Assembly: GCA_014859965.1 (NCBI GenBank)
Contig: JACZKQ010000125.1
Coordinates: 1-51,753, forward strand
Reading direction: 5' to 3'
Source of the DNA: Phycisphaerae bacterium
Lineage (GTDB): Bacteria > Planctomycetota > Phycisphaerae > Sedimentisphaerales > Anaerohalosphaeraceae
Length of the DNA stretch: 51,753 bases
The notes under the pieces are model-generated. The model ran no database searches, was not told where the DNA came from, and saw only the letters and a list, made by a program, of their open reading frames with translations. The position numbers and the translations under genes were made by a program. Below, one piece after another: positions 41,567 to 50,300 of the stretch. Positions within the stretch are counted from its first letter, which is position 1. Each line of letters starts with the position of its first letter.

Positions 41567-42370
41567 CTACGGTGCTTCGTCGGGTGCATCCCATTCGGGC
41601 CAGTGTTCGGTTTCCAGCAGAGGCAGCACGCGGGACATCAGTTTCTCGCTGGCGGCGAGAACTTCCTCTTTGCTGCCGTGGATCAGGCCGCCCGGCAGGC
41701 GGCCATAGAATTTCCACTCGACTTTCGAAAAATACGAGTACTTGCCGAAAAGGTTTTCACCCATGATGCGGCGGGTGCCTCCCCGGCTGCTGGCGAACCG
41801 GCCGTTGGCCTTAAAATAATAAAGCACTGCATATTCGAATTTGGATTCCCAGATGTTCCTCGGATTTCTCAGGAACACCAGATAGCGCACCGGCAGCCGT
41901 ACTGCGGCGCCGTTGACGTCGAGATCCTCAATCCGCGTCTCGCCCACCTCGATGCGCAGCCGTTCGCCATCGCTCGACAGCAGCGTGTCGCCCGCCCCCG
42001 TGACGCATTCTTCCGGCACGTGAGGCACGCGATCCGGGTTGCCGGTATAATAAGTAATGAAAAGAGAACAGTATTTGACCGGGCTGGACGCATCCGCCTC
42101 CGTGTCTTCCAGTTCCCACTGGATGTAACTGTCCGTGCCGAGCGATTCGAGAATATCCTGGTTTTCAATCTTCGACTTATGCGTAACCCGGTAGGGGGCT
42201 AACCGCGCCGCGTCGATCTCGTCGAAGGACTTGCGCAGCGGGATAGGCTCTTTCTTGAGCTGCCAGCCCAGCAGTTTGATTGCCGTCTCCTTAAAGCCCG
42301 CCGCCAGTGTCAGCGTGGCGACGCACAGCAGAAAAGCCGGCTGCATATAGGATTTACGAGCGTCACTCAT
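41567..42370 (-). CDS. Exosortase-associated EpsI-like protein (DUF3485-like)
   Basis: The 267-residue protein has one N-terminal membrane helix and a soluble domain with Pro-His-Val-Pro-Glu-Glu-Cys-Val-Thr-Gly-Ala-Gly, which recalls the His-X-Pro-X2-Cys segment of EpsI/DUF3485 proteins that accompany exosortases. Some exosortases carry this domain fused at their C terminus; here it is a separate gene. The ATG lies inside the end of the exosortase gene (8-base overlap), strong evidence for coupled translation. EpsI-type proteins are needed for exopolysaccharide export in some bacteria, but the reaction is unknown. The domain is longer than usual, with about 60 extra residues at the C terminus. 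Confidence 0.8.
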   Translation of the reverse strand: MSDARKSYMQPAFLLCVATLTLAAGFKETAIKLLGWQLKKEPIPLRKSFDEIDAARLAPYRVTHKSKIENQDILESLGTDSYIQWELEDTEADASSPVKYCSLFITYYTGNPDRVPHVPEECVTGAGDTLLSSDGERLRIEVGETRIEDLDVNGAAVRLPVRYLVFLRNPRNIWESKFEYAVLYYFKANGRFASSRGGTRRIMGENLFGKYSYFSKVEWKFYGRLPGGLIHGSKEEVLAASEKLMSRVLPLLETEHWPEWDAPDEAP

Positions 42371-43373
42371 GAGTATCCAAACGGTTGGCGATTAATCCCG
42401 TACTGTCGCTTCGACGTATCACTGCATCCGCCGCCCGGGCGGTTTGTTCAACGAACAGATTGGACATGAACCACGCAAGCACGCCGTACAGACCGAACGC
42501 CAGCGGAAGCATGAGCAGGCCCAGCGTGTCGTGATAAACGCCCTGGGCGTACTTCGGGTCCCACAGGACGTAGATGAATCCGGTCACCGTGACGCGTACA
42601 ATGTTACATAAGATCGCCACCGGCACCGTGCTGGCTAACAGAACCAGCCGCTGCCATATGGGTCGATAGTGAAGATAAGCCATCGCCACGCCCAGCGCGA
42701 CAAAGGCCATCAGCAGCCGCATGCCGCTGCACGCTTCGGCGACGTCCATCGACGGTTCCAGTCGAACGCCCTTGTACGTCACGTCGATGACGACGCCGCT
42801 GACGCTCGCTTCGAGACCGCGCACCAGATTCAGCAGGACCGTAGCGACCTGTGCCGCCCACATCCGCATGGGTATCGTGATGCTCTTGTAAAGTCGGTCG
42901 GGCAGCGGGAACGCAAACACCAGGTAGGTGATCGGCAGCCATGTGTACTTAAGCAGTTTCCATCCGCCGAGAAACAGGACAACCGCCGCGATGGTCGGGA
43001 TCAGCGTGAGCAATTGAAAAAAGGCGATCTGGAAGTGGACCACGTCCAGTACGTAGAAAACAAAACAGGCGATCAGCAGCACCAGGCCGAGATAGTTGGG
43101 CTGCGGTTTCAGTGCCAGGATATCGTGCTTCCGCTGATGTATAAAATACAGGCTGAACAACGGTATCAGAAAACCGTGCGACCAGCTTGGATCGGCCCAG
43201 CGATACACCATACTGTCGATTTCCTGCCTGAAAAACCACCAGATCAACAAGGCGATAACGGTGATCTTAACGGCGACGATCGGACCGAGCGAACCCCAAC
43301 CGGCGTTGTCATGTTCCTGAGACGAATTGCCGGTCGAATATCCCATAGATCGCTCTCTGTTATGTTCTGCCAT
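42363..43373 (-). CDS. Exosortase (archaeosortase/exosortase family)
   Basis: This polytopic membrane cysteine transpeptidase of about 336 residues has at least eight hydrophobic segments. The catalytic triad of the family is complete: Cys in Ala-Glu-Ala-Cys-Ser-Gly-Met-Arg (residue 215 from this start), Arg in Cys-Asn-Ile-Val-Arg-Val-Thr-Val-Thr-Gly (260), and His in Gly-Val-Tyr-His-Asp-Thr-Leu-Gly (281). Exosortases recognise PEP-CTERM-like C-terminal signals on secreted proteins. None of the proteins in this window ends in such a signal, so the clients are elsewhere. Start choice is open: ATG at 43373 follows the previous stop by 17 bases, ATG at 43346 follows a weak AGAGAG. Confidence 0.92.
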   Translation of the reverse strand: MAEHNRERSMGYSTGNSSQEHDNAGWGSLGPIVAVKITVIALLIWWFFRQEIDSMVYRWADPSWSHGFLIPLFSLYFIHQRKHDILALKPQPNYLGLVLLIACFVFYVLDVVHFQIAFFQLLTLIPTIAAVVLFLGGWKLLKYTWLPITYLVFAFPLPDRLYKSITIPMRMWAAQVATVLLNLVRGLEASVSGVVIDVTYKGVRLEPSMDVAEACSGMRLLMAFVALGVAMAYLHYRPIWQRLVLLASTVPVAILCNIVRVTVTGFIYVLWDPKYAQGVYHDTLGLLMLPLAFGLYGVLAWFMSNLFVEQTARAADAVIRRSDSTGLIANRLDTHE

Positions 43374-43390
43374 AAATAACGTCGGGGCGG

Positions 43391-45025
43391 TTACCAAAGC
43401 CCTCGGTCATACGGACTGTCATAGGCGAAATTGCGGTCATAGTTAAATCCAAAGCCGTAGTTGGCCCTGAAAGCATTTCGAAGCATCGCCAGCCAGCGGC
43501 TGGTTCCATGTGTCCCAACATTGACCAGATCGAACGGCTTGATAAAGAAATCCGGCTGCTGGCCCTGTGCAATTTTTTCCAGATCGACCAGTACGATTTC
43601 TTCCTGCATCAGGCCGGCCTTGTTGCGGCCTATCCGACGCACCACCTCGACCTTTTTCGGCCATGCAAGCGGTCCAAGTCCTCCGGCCGCGGCGATCGCC
43701 ATCTTGAGCGTCATCGGGCGTCCGGTCAGGTTAATCATGCCCTGGTTATTCACGTTGCCGGAAACCCAGAACTCGCCGATGATGTCCACGGGAATGGAGA
43801 TGCGGTCACCCGAACGGATGACGATGTCATACGCAGGGTCGCCGCTCTTGAGCTTGTCGATCGGTATCTTGATGACGCGGGTTCTGATATTCTGGTCCGC
43901 CAATTCGGGCCAGCCGTATTCGCCGGCCGAAGGTTCCGCGGGCACGGACGACGCAGCAGCAGTTTGGGGCCTGCCGGGGTTTGCCGCGGGTGCGGCCGGT
44001 TCCGGTGTTCCGATCTGCTTGGGAATCCACTTGCCGTTTTCAAACACCCATTCCACACGCGCGGCGCCGCTTGCCTGCGATGCCGTATTTTCCAGCGGTG
44101 CAAGCACCGGCAGGGGGGCGATGGCCTCGCCGCCGGGATTGTTCCGAGATGTTCTCCCGGGGGCCGCCATGGCCTCCAGTTCCTTTTCCGTTACCAGTTC
44201 GGCGGAAGTGATCGCAAGATGACTGTCATGTGTGTGGATGCTGAAGGGACGAATGAGTTCGAGCATCTCGCCTTCGGGACTCGGCGTCTGGATTTGCCTG
44301 TCCGGCTCGATTGATTGAAGTTTGATCTTGTCCTTATCAGCCGGACCGGCGGCCGACGGAGTCACCGACGTGAGACCGCCGGAAGCCGCACCGGATGTCG
44401 ACGCGACGGGAACATCGCGCGACACATAAATGTTGCTGACATTGAACTGGCCGACATCGCCCGCCAGGGCGATCGCATCCGTCAGGCGGAACGTATAACG
44501 AGGCAGGTCGAATCGCCCTGCCTGTTTTACACCCTGCCCGTAGATGGAGAACTTGCGCTTGTCCGACTGCATCAGCAGCACCGTCACCGAAGGGTTCTTC
44601 AGAATGCCCGGCGAGAGGATGTCCTTGATTTCCTCTTCCAGCTTCACTTCGGTGAGGCCTTCGGCGCGGATTTGTCCAATGTCCGGAAGCGACACGCGCC
44701 CGGACTCGGTCACGATGTAATCATTGATGAAGGGTGCGCCTTCCCGCCGGAGTTCGTAGATGGAGATCCGGAGAATGTCGCCGGGACCAAACGTGTAATC
44801 CTGTTCATAGTCAATCAGGTCCTCGGGACGCGGCGATTCGGCGCCGGCATAAGTTGGCTCCGGCTCATCCGCCACGCCGAGCGATTCGAGGATGACGTTC
44901 ACCACCGGGACGGGCCGAAAACGACCCATCTGGGAAGGGTCGAGAATGTCGTTTGCGCAACCCACGCAGCATAAACCCACAAACGACAGTGCCAGTCCGC
45001 ATACTCCAGCCTTTAGTGCACTCAT
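43391..45025 (-). CDS. Polysaccharide export lipoprotein (Wza-like, SLBB domains)
   Basis: The 544-residue outer-membrane export protein has a lipobox Cys-Val-Gly-Cys (Cys23). The Wza/poly-export domain starts near residue 73 with Tyr-Thr-Phe-Gly-Pro-Gly-Asp-Ile-Leu-Arg-Ile; SLBB-type beta-grasp segments follow, including Val-Ser-Gly-Asn-Val-Asn-Gln-Gly-like strands in Trp-Val-Ser-Gly-Asn-Val-Asn-Asn-Gln-Gly. Between them is a long low-complexity insertion (about 200-380), rich in Ser, Ala, Pro and Gly, that is not usual. The C terminus is tyrosine- and asparagine-rich. It is the first gene of the export/exosortase operon and overlaps or abuts the exosortase gene. It likely forms the exit channel for the exopolysaccharide. 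Confidence 0.93.
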   Translation of the reverse strand: MSALKAGVCGLALSFVGLCCVGCANDILDPSQMGRFRPVPVVNVILESLGVADEPEPTYAGAESPRPEDLIDYEQDYTFGPGDILRISIYELRREGAPFINDYIVTESGRVSLPDIGQIRAEGLTEVKLEEEIKDILSPGILKNPSVTVLLMQSDKRKFSIYGQGVKQAGRFDLPRYTFRLTDAIALAGDVGQFNVSNIYVSRDVPVASTSGAASGGLTSVTPSAAGPADKDKIKLQSIEPDRQIQTPSPEGEMLELIRPFSIHTHDSHLAITSAELVTEKELEAMAAPGRTSRNNPGGEAIAPLPVLAPLENTASQASGAARVEWVFENGKWIPKQIGTPEPAAPAANPGRPQTAAASSVPAEPSAGEYGWPELADQNIRTRVIKIPIDKLKSGDPAYDIVIRSGDRISIPVDIIGEFWVSGNVNNQGMINLTGRPMTLKMAIAAAGGLGPLAWPKKVEVVRRIGRNKAGLMQEEIVLVDLEKIAQGQQPDFFIKPFDLVNVGTHGTSRWLAMLRNAFRANYGFGFNYDRNFAYDSPYDRGLW

Positions 45026-45598
45026 TTTTCTTCACCCATCAAACAAAACAGTTTACAAAATGGATACGCCTCCGTACTCCGTAGGCCGAGCCCCGGGGGG
45101 ATCGGGTCATCCTGTTGAAATTCTCCATCACACAATACGGCGTTGGCTCCGGCGTCGAGTCCGGATGCGCACAAAAGAACTGTATTGCTACCGAATTTGT
45201 CGGTCTGCCATTGCTGCTGCTTAACCAGTTTCCACATAAGCCTTCAGTTTAGCAGGATTTACGTGTTTCCAACACCGCGTTCGTTATTATAGGTCGGACG
45301 ATTTGCCTGAGCCGGTTGCCGTCCGAGTCTGGATTAATTACACCCGGCGTCATGCCGCGGAAATGTAAGCCCAAGCGTGCATCGTGCTCGGGTTTTCTTC
45401 ACTCGTGCTGCCGCAATCCCGGCCTGGCAGTCGAAGTTTCTGCAGAGCAAGCGACCTGTCTCATGCTCCGTGTGCGACAGGTCCCCACGCGCACTGCTGC
45501 ATTACCAATCCACAAAAACGCAATGTGCATGTGCCGACATCTGAATCCTGATGATCCTGAAGGGCAACGCACCGGTGGCCATTATACCGCATTCGCTT
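45026..45598 (-). other. Long intergenic region upstream of the polysaccharide export operon
   Basis: This 573-base stretch has no convincing gene. On the minus strand a perfect TATAAT (45286-45291) lies 260 bases before the export gene; no clear -35 box accompanies it. The leader it would create contains small hairpins, for example ACCGA/TCGGT and TCCGG/CCGGA, and a CTCCGTA direct repeat at 45070-45083. A 71-codon minus frame at 45022-45237 overlaps the leader and ends by running into the export gene start; it shows no family. A weak hairpin CCCAAGC/GCTCGGG followed by TTTTC lies near 45371-45398. A structured leader is possible but matches no riboswitch I know. Confidence 0.35.
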
Positions 45599-46324
45599 CT
45601 ATTCAGGCATATCAAAATTCTGATAATTGACCTGCAGGATCCTTGCGGGCTGACTCGCGGCCGAGGGCCCCATAAAAACGTCGATTTTGGTCGGTACATA
45701 ACGATCGGCGGCCTTCAGCCAGCGGTTATTGTAGCTGTGCGCCGTAACCACCTTGTCCCCGGAAGCGGAGGTGATACGGACCAAATCGATGCGTCCTTCG
45801 TCCGGCAGGACAAAGAGCGTCACTTTTGCCTGGCTGCCTGGGGCGGCGGGCAGTTGAAGAGGCGCATACCAGCGGCCGTCAATCCGGATCGCGTCGGACG
45901 GGCGGACCCCGGTCAGGTCGTAGTAACCCGCTGACGCTGCAAAGCACGTCACAATGGCCTGAACGATGTCGCTGTCGATTACGGCAGCGGGTGCGGAGTT
46001 GAGCGATGCAGGCGGTATGGACGACTCGTACCCGTTGTGGGACAGTCGCCATGAGAAATTGCCCTGAGGCTCGCGGGCCCGGATCGAAATGCTCTTGGAA
46101 GTTGCGTTGATGTGGTGCCGCTGCGCACTGTAATAGACGCCGTCGTTTGTATCAGAGAAGAACGTAACAATGCAGTCGGCGGTAATAACGTCATCACCAT
46201 CGCCTGCGGTTATTGTCCGCCCCGAATCATGGTCCCGCGAGGTTAAAGCACCGTTGTCACAACCCGTGTGAACCACCAGCGCCAATCCGATTATCAGCCA
46301 ACCAACTGCCGCCTTGCTCATCAT
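45599..46324 (-). CDS. Lipoprotein of unknown function
   Basis: The 241-residue product has a lipoprotein signal peptide with His-Thr-Gly-Cys (Cys near residue 22). The mature domain is mostly beta-strand, with pattern similar to outer-membrane lipoprotein carrier (LolA/LolB-like) folds: Phe-Phe-Ser-Asp-Thr-Asn-Asp-Gly-Val-Tyr-Tyr, repeated Arg-Tyr/Trp-Tyr strands and a final Val-Asn-Tyr-Gln-Asn-Phe. That resemblance is loose and I do not assign a family. GAGG lies 8 bases before the ATG at 46324; a second ATG follows immediately. It lies 91 bases after nifJ, separated by a strong hairpin, so expression may be independent. Confidence 0.75.
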   Translation of the reverse strand: MMSKAAVGWLIIGLALVVHTGCDNGALTSRDHDSGRTITAGDGDDVITADCIVTFFSDTNDGVYYSAQRHHINATSKSISIRAREPQGNFSWRLSHNGYESSIPPASLNSAPAAVIDSDIVQAIVTCFAASAGYYDLTGVRPSDAIRIDGRWYAPLQLPAAPGSQAKVTLFVLPDEGRIDLVRITSASGDKVVTAHSYNNRWLKAADRYVPTKIDVFMGPSAASQPARILQVNYQNFDMPE

Positions 46325-46362
46325 GTCAGCATCCTCTCGAAATGTCGTCTTGTATGCGCAGC

Positions 46363-46395
46363 GGCGCTGCCGTCATCTCCCATGACGGCAGCGCC
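46363..46395 (-). terminator. Perfect 14-base-pair hairpin after nifJ
   Basis: GGCGCTGCCGTCAT (46363-46376) and ATGACGGCAGCGCC (46382-46395) pair without mismatch around a five-base loop, 20 bases after the nifJ stop. No U-tract follows on the minus strand, so it is either a non-canonical terminator or a 3'-end protecting stem. Confidence 0.6.
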
Positions 46396-46415
46396 CGCGC
46401 GATTCGAACGCAGTC

Positions 46416-49400
46416 TTACTGACCTGCCATTTTTTCGAGCATTGCGTACCGCTTCAGCACGTCTTCTTTCGCCGCTTTCATCAGGGTCGCAGCCTGCTCC
46501 GGCCGAGACTGCCGCAGCGTGCGGTATCTGTTCTCGCCGTAAGCGTATTCCTCGAACTCGCCGTTCGGCGCCTTCGAATCGAGCTGCAGCGGATTCTTGC
46601 CTGCCGCGGCCACTCTCGGGTCGAACCGGTACAGCGGCCAGTGCCCGCATGCAACGGCCTTCTTCTGTTCGACCGTGCCCTGCGCCAGATCGAATCCGTG
46701 GGCGATGCAGTGGGCGTAGGCGATGATCAGCGACGGGCCGTCGTAGTTTTCCGCCTCGACGAACGCCTTCACCGTCTGATTCGGATTGGCTCCGTAGGCG
46801 ATCTTGGCGACATAAATGCTGCCGTATGTCATGGCGATCATGCCCAGGTCTTTCTTCGGCATGGTCTTGCCGGCCGCGGCGAACTTCGCTACGGCCCCTC
46901 TCGGAGTCGCCTTGGACATCTGCCCGCCAGTGTTCGAGTAGACCTCGGTGTCCATGACGAGCACGTTCACATTTGCCGTGCTGGCCAGCACGTGGTCCAG
47001 GCCGCCGTAACCGATATCGTACGCCCAGCCGTCGCCGCCCATAATCCACACGCTCTTCTTGACCATATAGTCGGCCACGTCCAGAAGCCGCTTGCACTCG
47101 CCGCATGCGCTGCTGCGGCACTGTTGCTTGAGTTGATCGATAAGGCCCCGCTGCGCCTCGATGCCCGCGTCCGTATCCTGCGTCGCCATGCCCGCGGTGA
47201 TCTGATCGGCAAGCGCCTTGTCCACGCAGCCCTGAGCGACGACCTTGCCCAGCAATTCGAGGGCATAGGCCTGGAACTTGTCGGCCGCCAGCCGCATGCC
47301 CATGCCGAACTCGGCGTTGTCCTCGAACAAGCTGTTCTGCCACGCCGGGCCGCGCCCGTCCGGACGCGTCGTGTAAGGCGTAGTCGGAAGATTCCCGCCG
47401 TAGATCGACGAGCAGCCGGTCGCATTGGCGATGATCGTACGGTCGCCGAACAGTTGCGAAATCAGCTTCACATAGGGCGTCTCGCCGCAGCCGGCGCACG
47501 CGCCGGAATACTCGAACAAGGCCGGAACAAACTGGCTCCCCTTGAGGCTCTGACGCTTGTACTTCGCCGGATCGGTGTCCGGAATCGAAAGGAAGTACGC
47601 ATAGTTGTCGCGCTCGGCGGCTCGCAGCGGTTCCTGCGGCGCCATGTTGATCGCCTTCTTGCCGGTCGGCTGTCGATCCGCGTCGCGTTCCATCCCAGGA
47701 CAGTTCACCACGCACGCCCCGCATCCCGTACAATCTTCCGGAGCCACCTGCACCGTGAACTTCATGCCCTCGAAATCCTTGCCCTTGGCGTCGACGCTCT
47801 TGAACGTCTCCGGGGCGCCCTCGGTGTGCTTCGGATCATACGCCTTGATGCGGATCGTCGCATGCGGGCACACTAACGAACACTGCCCGCACTGAATGCA
47901 CAGGTCCGGCTCCCACACCGGAATATTGATGGCGACGTTGCGTTTTTCGTACTGCGTCGTGCCCGTCGGAAAACGCCCGTCCACCGGCATCCGGCTGACC
48001 GGCAGTTGATCGCCCCGGCCGGCCATGATCTCGCCCAGCACTTCCTTGACGAACGCCGGCGCCGCGTCCGGCACGGCCTTGGCCACGTGCAGGTCGCTGG
48101 TCACCTTCGACGGAATCTTCACCTCGAACACCTGATCCAGCGCCGCATCCACCGCCGCGTTGTTCATGTTGACAATCTTCTCGCCCTTCTTGCCGTAGCT
48201 CTTCTTGATCGCACCCTTGATCGCACCGACCGCCTGATCCAGCGGAATGACATTGCTGATCTTGAAGAACGCCGTCTGCATAATCACGTTGATGCGCCCG
48301 CCGAGCCCCAGGTTCCCCGCGATATTGATCGCATCGATAACGTAGAATTTCACCTGCTTGTCGATCATCTGCTTCTGCACCTCGGCCGGCAGCGTATCCC
48401 ACACTTCCTCCTTCGAGTGCAGGCTCGTCAGCAGGAACACACCCCCTTTGCGGAGGTTTGCCAGCATGTCGTACTTCTCCAGAAAGCTCGGATTGTGACA
48501 CGCCACGAAGTCCGCCTCGCCGATCAGATACGGCTTGCGGATCACGTTCTTGCCGAACCGCAGGTGCGAAACAGTGATCGCGCCGGACTTCTTGCTGTCG
48601 TAAACGAAGTAGCCCTGTGCATAGTTTTCCGTCAGTTCGCCGATAATCTTAATGCTGTTCTGGTTGGCGCCCACCGTACCGTCCGAGCCGAGCCCGTAAA
48701 ACATCGCGCCGTAAACCTTGCCGCCGATGTCGAACGAGGCGTCCACCTCCAGGCTCGTATGCGTCACGTCGTCCCGAATCCCGACCGTAAAGTCCTTCCG
48801 CGGCTCCGCGGCGTCCAGGTTGTCGAACACGGCCTTCACGCACGCCGGCGTAAATTCCTTCGATCCCAGCCCGAACCGTCCGCCCACGATCAGCGGGTAC
48901 TTCTTGAACGCCGTCGCATGCGCGCCCATGGCTTCCCCGATCGCCGTCCGAATGTCCATGTAAAGCGGCTCGCCCGGCGCACCCGGTTCCTTCGTCCGGT
49001 CCAGCACGGCGATCTTCTCGACCGTCTTCGGCAGCGCCTCGATAAAGTGCTTCACGCTGAACGGCCTGAACAGCCGAACCTTCACCACGCCGACCTTCTC
49101 GCCTTGCTGCACAAGCGAATCCACCGTCTCGTGCACCGTATCCATGCCCGAACCCATCACGATGATCACCTTCGTGGCGTCCTCGGCCCCGACATAGTCG
49201 AACAGCCGATAACTCCGCCCCGTGATCTTCTCGAACTTCGCCATCGTCTCGGCCACGATCCGCGGCGTCTCACGATAAAAGCTGTTCACCGCCTCGCGCC
49301 CCTGGAAGTACACATCCGGGTTCTGAGCCGTGCCGGCCAGCGTGGGCCGGTCGGGCGTCAGCGCCCGCGCCCGATGCGCCGCCACCAGCGAATCGTCGAT

Positions 49401-49982
49401 CATCGCACGCATATCGTCGTAAGTCAATTCCTCCACCTTCGCGATCTCGTGGCTGGTCCGGAATCCGTCAAAGAAATGCACAAACGGAATCCGCGACGCC
49501 AGCGTCGCCTGCTGTGCGATCAGCGGGAAGTCCATGCACTCCTGCACGTTCCCCGAGCACAGCATCGCAAAGCCCGTCTGCCGTATCGCCATCACGTCAG
49601 AATGGTCCCCGAAGATGCTCAGCGCCCCGCACGCCAGCGACCTGGCCGTCACATGAAACACCGTCGGCGTCAGCTCGCCCGCCAGCCGGTACATCGTCGG
49701 GATCATCAGCAGCAAACCCTGCGACGCCGTAAAGGTCGTCACCAGTGCCCCGCTGGTCAGCGCCCCGTGAACCGCCCCGGCCGCTCCGCCTTCCGACTGC
49801 ATTTCCGTCACCGACGGAACCGTCCCCCATATATTGGTCTGACCGGCCGCACTCTTGGCGTCCGCCATCTCGCCCATACCCGAGCTCGGAGTAATTGGAT
49901 AAATCGCTATAACTTCATTCGTGGCATGCGCCACGTGGGTAACCGCCGTATTGCCGTCGATCGTTACCATCTTCCGCTTCAT
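46416..49982 (-). CDS. nifJ: Pyruvate:ferredoxin (flavodoxin) oxidoreductase
   Basis: The 1188-residue single-chain oxidoreductase converts pyruvate and CoA to acetyl-CoA and CO2 and reduces ferredoxin. The N-terminal domains begin Thr-Ile-Asp-Gly-Asn-Thr-Ala-Val; the ferredoxin-like insert has two 4Fe-4S motifs, Cys-Ile-Gln-Cys-Gly-Gln-Cys-X3-Cys-Pro and Cys-Thr-Gly-Cys-Gly-Ala-Cys-X3-Cys-Pro-Gly; the C-terminal thiamine pyrophosphate domain includes Cys-Ala-Gly-Cys-Gly-Glu-Thr and Ala-Thr-Gly-Cys-Ser-Ser-Ile-Tyr-Gly. The start at 49982 has GGAG 6 bases upstream; the frame runs on to 50042. It is normally an enzyme of anaerobic metabolism, so this suggests a fermentative or anaerobic lifestyle. 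Single gene behind its own promoter. Confidence 0.97.
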   Translation of the reverse strand: MKRKMVTIDGNTAVTHVAHATNEVIAIYPITPSSGMGEMADAKSAAGQTNIWGTVPSVTEMQSEGGAAGAVHGALTSGALVTTFTASQGLLLMIPTMYRLAGELTPTVFHVTARSLACGALSIFGDHSDVMAIRQTGFAMLCSGNVQECMDFPLIAQQATLASRIPFVHFFDGFRTSHEIAKVEELTYDDMRAMIDDSLVAAHRARALTPDRPTLAGTAQNPDVYFQGREAVNSFYRETPRIVAETMAKFEKITGRSYRLFDYVGAEDATKVIIVMGSGMDTVHETVDSLVQQGEKVGVVKVRLFRPFSVKHFIEALPKTVEKIAVLDRTKEPGAPGEPLYMDIRTAIGEAMGAHATAFKKYPLIVGGRFGLGSKEFTPACVKAVFDNLDAAEPRKDFTVGIRDDVTHTSLEVDASFDIGGKVYGAMFYGLGSDGTVGANQNSIKIIGELTENYAQGYFVYDSKKSGAITVSHLRFGKNVIRKPYLIGEADFVACHNPSFLEKYDMLANLRKGGVFLLTSLHSKEEVWDTLPAEVQKQMIDKQVKFYVIDAINIAGNLGLGGRINVIMQTAFFKISNVIPLDQAVGAIKGAIKKSYGKKGEKIVNMNNAAVDAALDQVFEVKIPSKVTSDLHVAKAVPDAAPAFVKEVLGEIMAGRGDQLPVSRMPVDGRFPTGTTQYEKRNVAINIPVWEPDLCIQCGQCSLVCPHATIRIKAYDPKHTEGAPETFKSVDAKGKDFEGMKFTVQVAPEDCTGCGACVVNCPGMERDADRQPTGKKAINMAPQEPLRAAERDNYAYFLSIPDTDPAKYKRQSLKGSQFVPALFEYSGACAGCGETPYVKLISQLFGDRTIIANATGCSSIYGGNLPTTPYTTRPDGRGPAWQNSLFEDNAEFGMGMRLAADKFQAYALELLGKVVAQGCVDKALADQITAGMATQDTDAGIEAQRGLIDQLKQQCRSSACGECKRLLDVADYMVKKSVWIMGGDGWAYDIGYGGLDHVLASTANVNVLVMDTEVYSNTGGQMSKATPRGAVAKFAAAGKTMPKKDLGMIAMTYGSIYVAKIAYGANPNQTVKAFVEAENYDGPSLIIAYAHCIAHGFDLAQGTVEQKKAVACGHWPLYRFDPRVAAAGKNPLQLDSKAPNGEFEEYAYGENRYRTLRQSRPEQAATLMKAAKEDVLKRYAMLEKMAGQ

Positions 49983-50300
49983 ACTAATCTCCGTAATCCT
50001 TATCTGTAAACAAATGTTCCCTCCCCCCGAAGAGAAAAACACGATTTCTAAAGAGAATCGCCCTTATAACATCTCCCAAGGGGCTTGGCAACCTTATTCG
50101 CGCAAAAAAAACGCACTATACGCCTCCAAGCGGGCTTTCCCGACCCACCATATCAAGCCAGGCCGGCCAATGGCCTTCCCGCGGCAATCCTTCGTCCCGG
50201 CACACGACAACAAAACCCCGGAGCCCGAAAATCCGCAAAAATGGGAAAACCGCGAAAGCATACCTAATTAAAACGGCCCCACGCCCGAAATGTTCAGATA
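49983..50300 (-). other. Intergenic region between rsmH and nifJ
   Basis: The 318-base gap holds the nifJ promoter and a leader of about 75 bases. A small CCAAG/CTTGG inverted pair falls inside the promoter spacer. An AT-rich A8 run occurs near 50104. No gene or clear rsmH terminator is seen. Confidence 0.5.
50063..50091 (-). promoter_or_regulatory. Probable sigma70 promoter of nifJ
   Basis: On the minus strand, TTGCCA (50086-50091) and TATAAG (50063-50068) are separated by 17 bases, 81 bases upstream of the nifJ start. Confidence 0.65.

Noticed and set aside
45022..45237. 71-codon minus-strand frame just upstream of the export gene
   Set aside because: It ends four bases inside the export gene start and shows no family or good ribosome site; treated as part of the leader.
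45026..45300. Cyclic-di-GMP riboswitch in the export operon leader
   Set aside because: The short stems do not fit the GEMM-I or GEMM-II conserved cores that I know; kept only as a possible structured leader.
48006..50009. 667-codon open frame opposite nifJ
   Set aside because: The translation is Arg/His/Leu-rich with no domain, exactly the pattern of an antisense shadow of a GC-rich gene; nifJ on the other strand is unmistakable.
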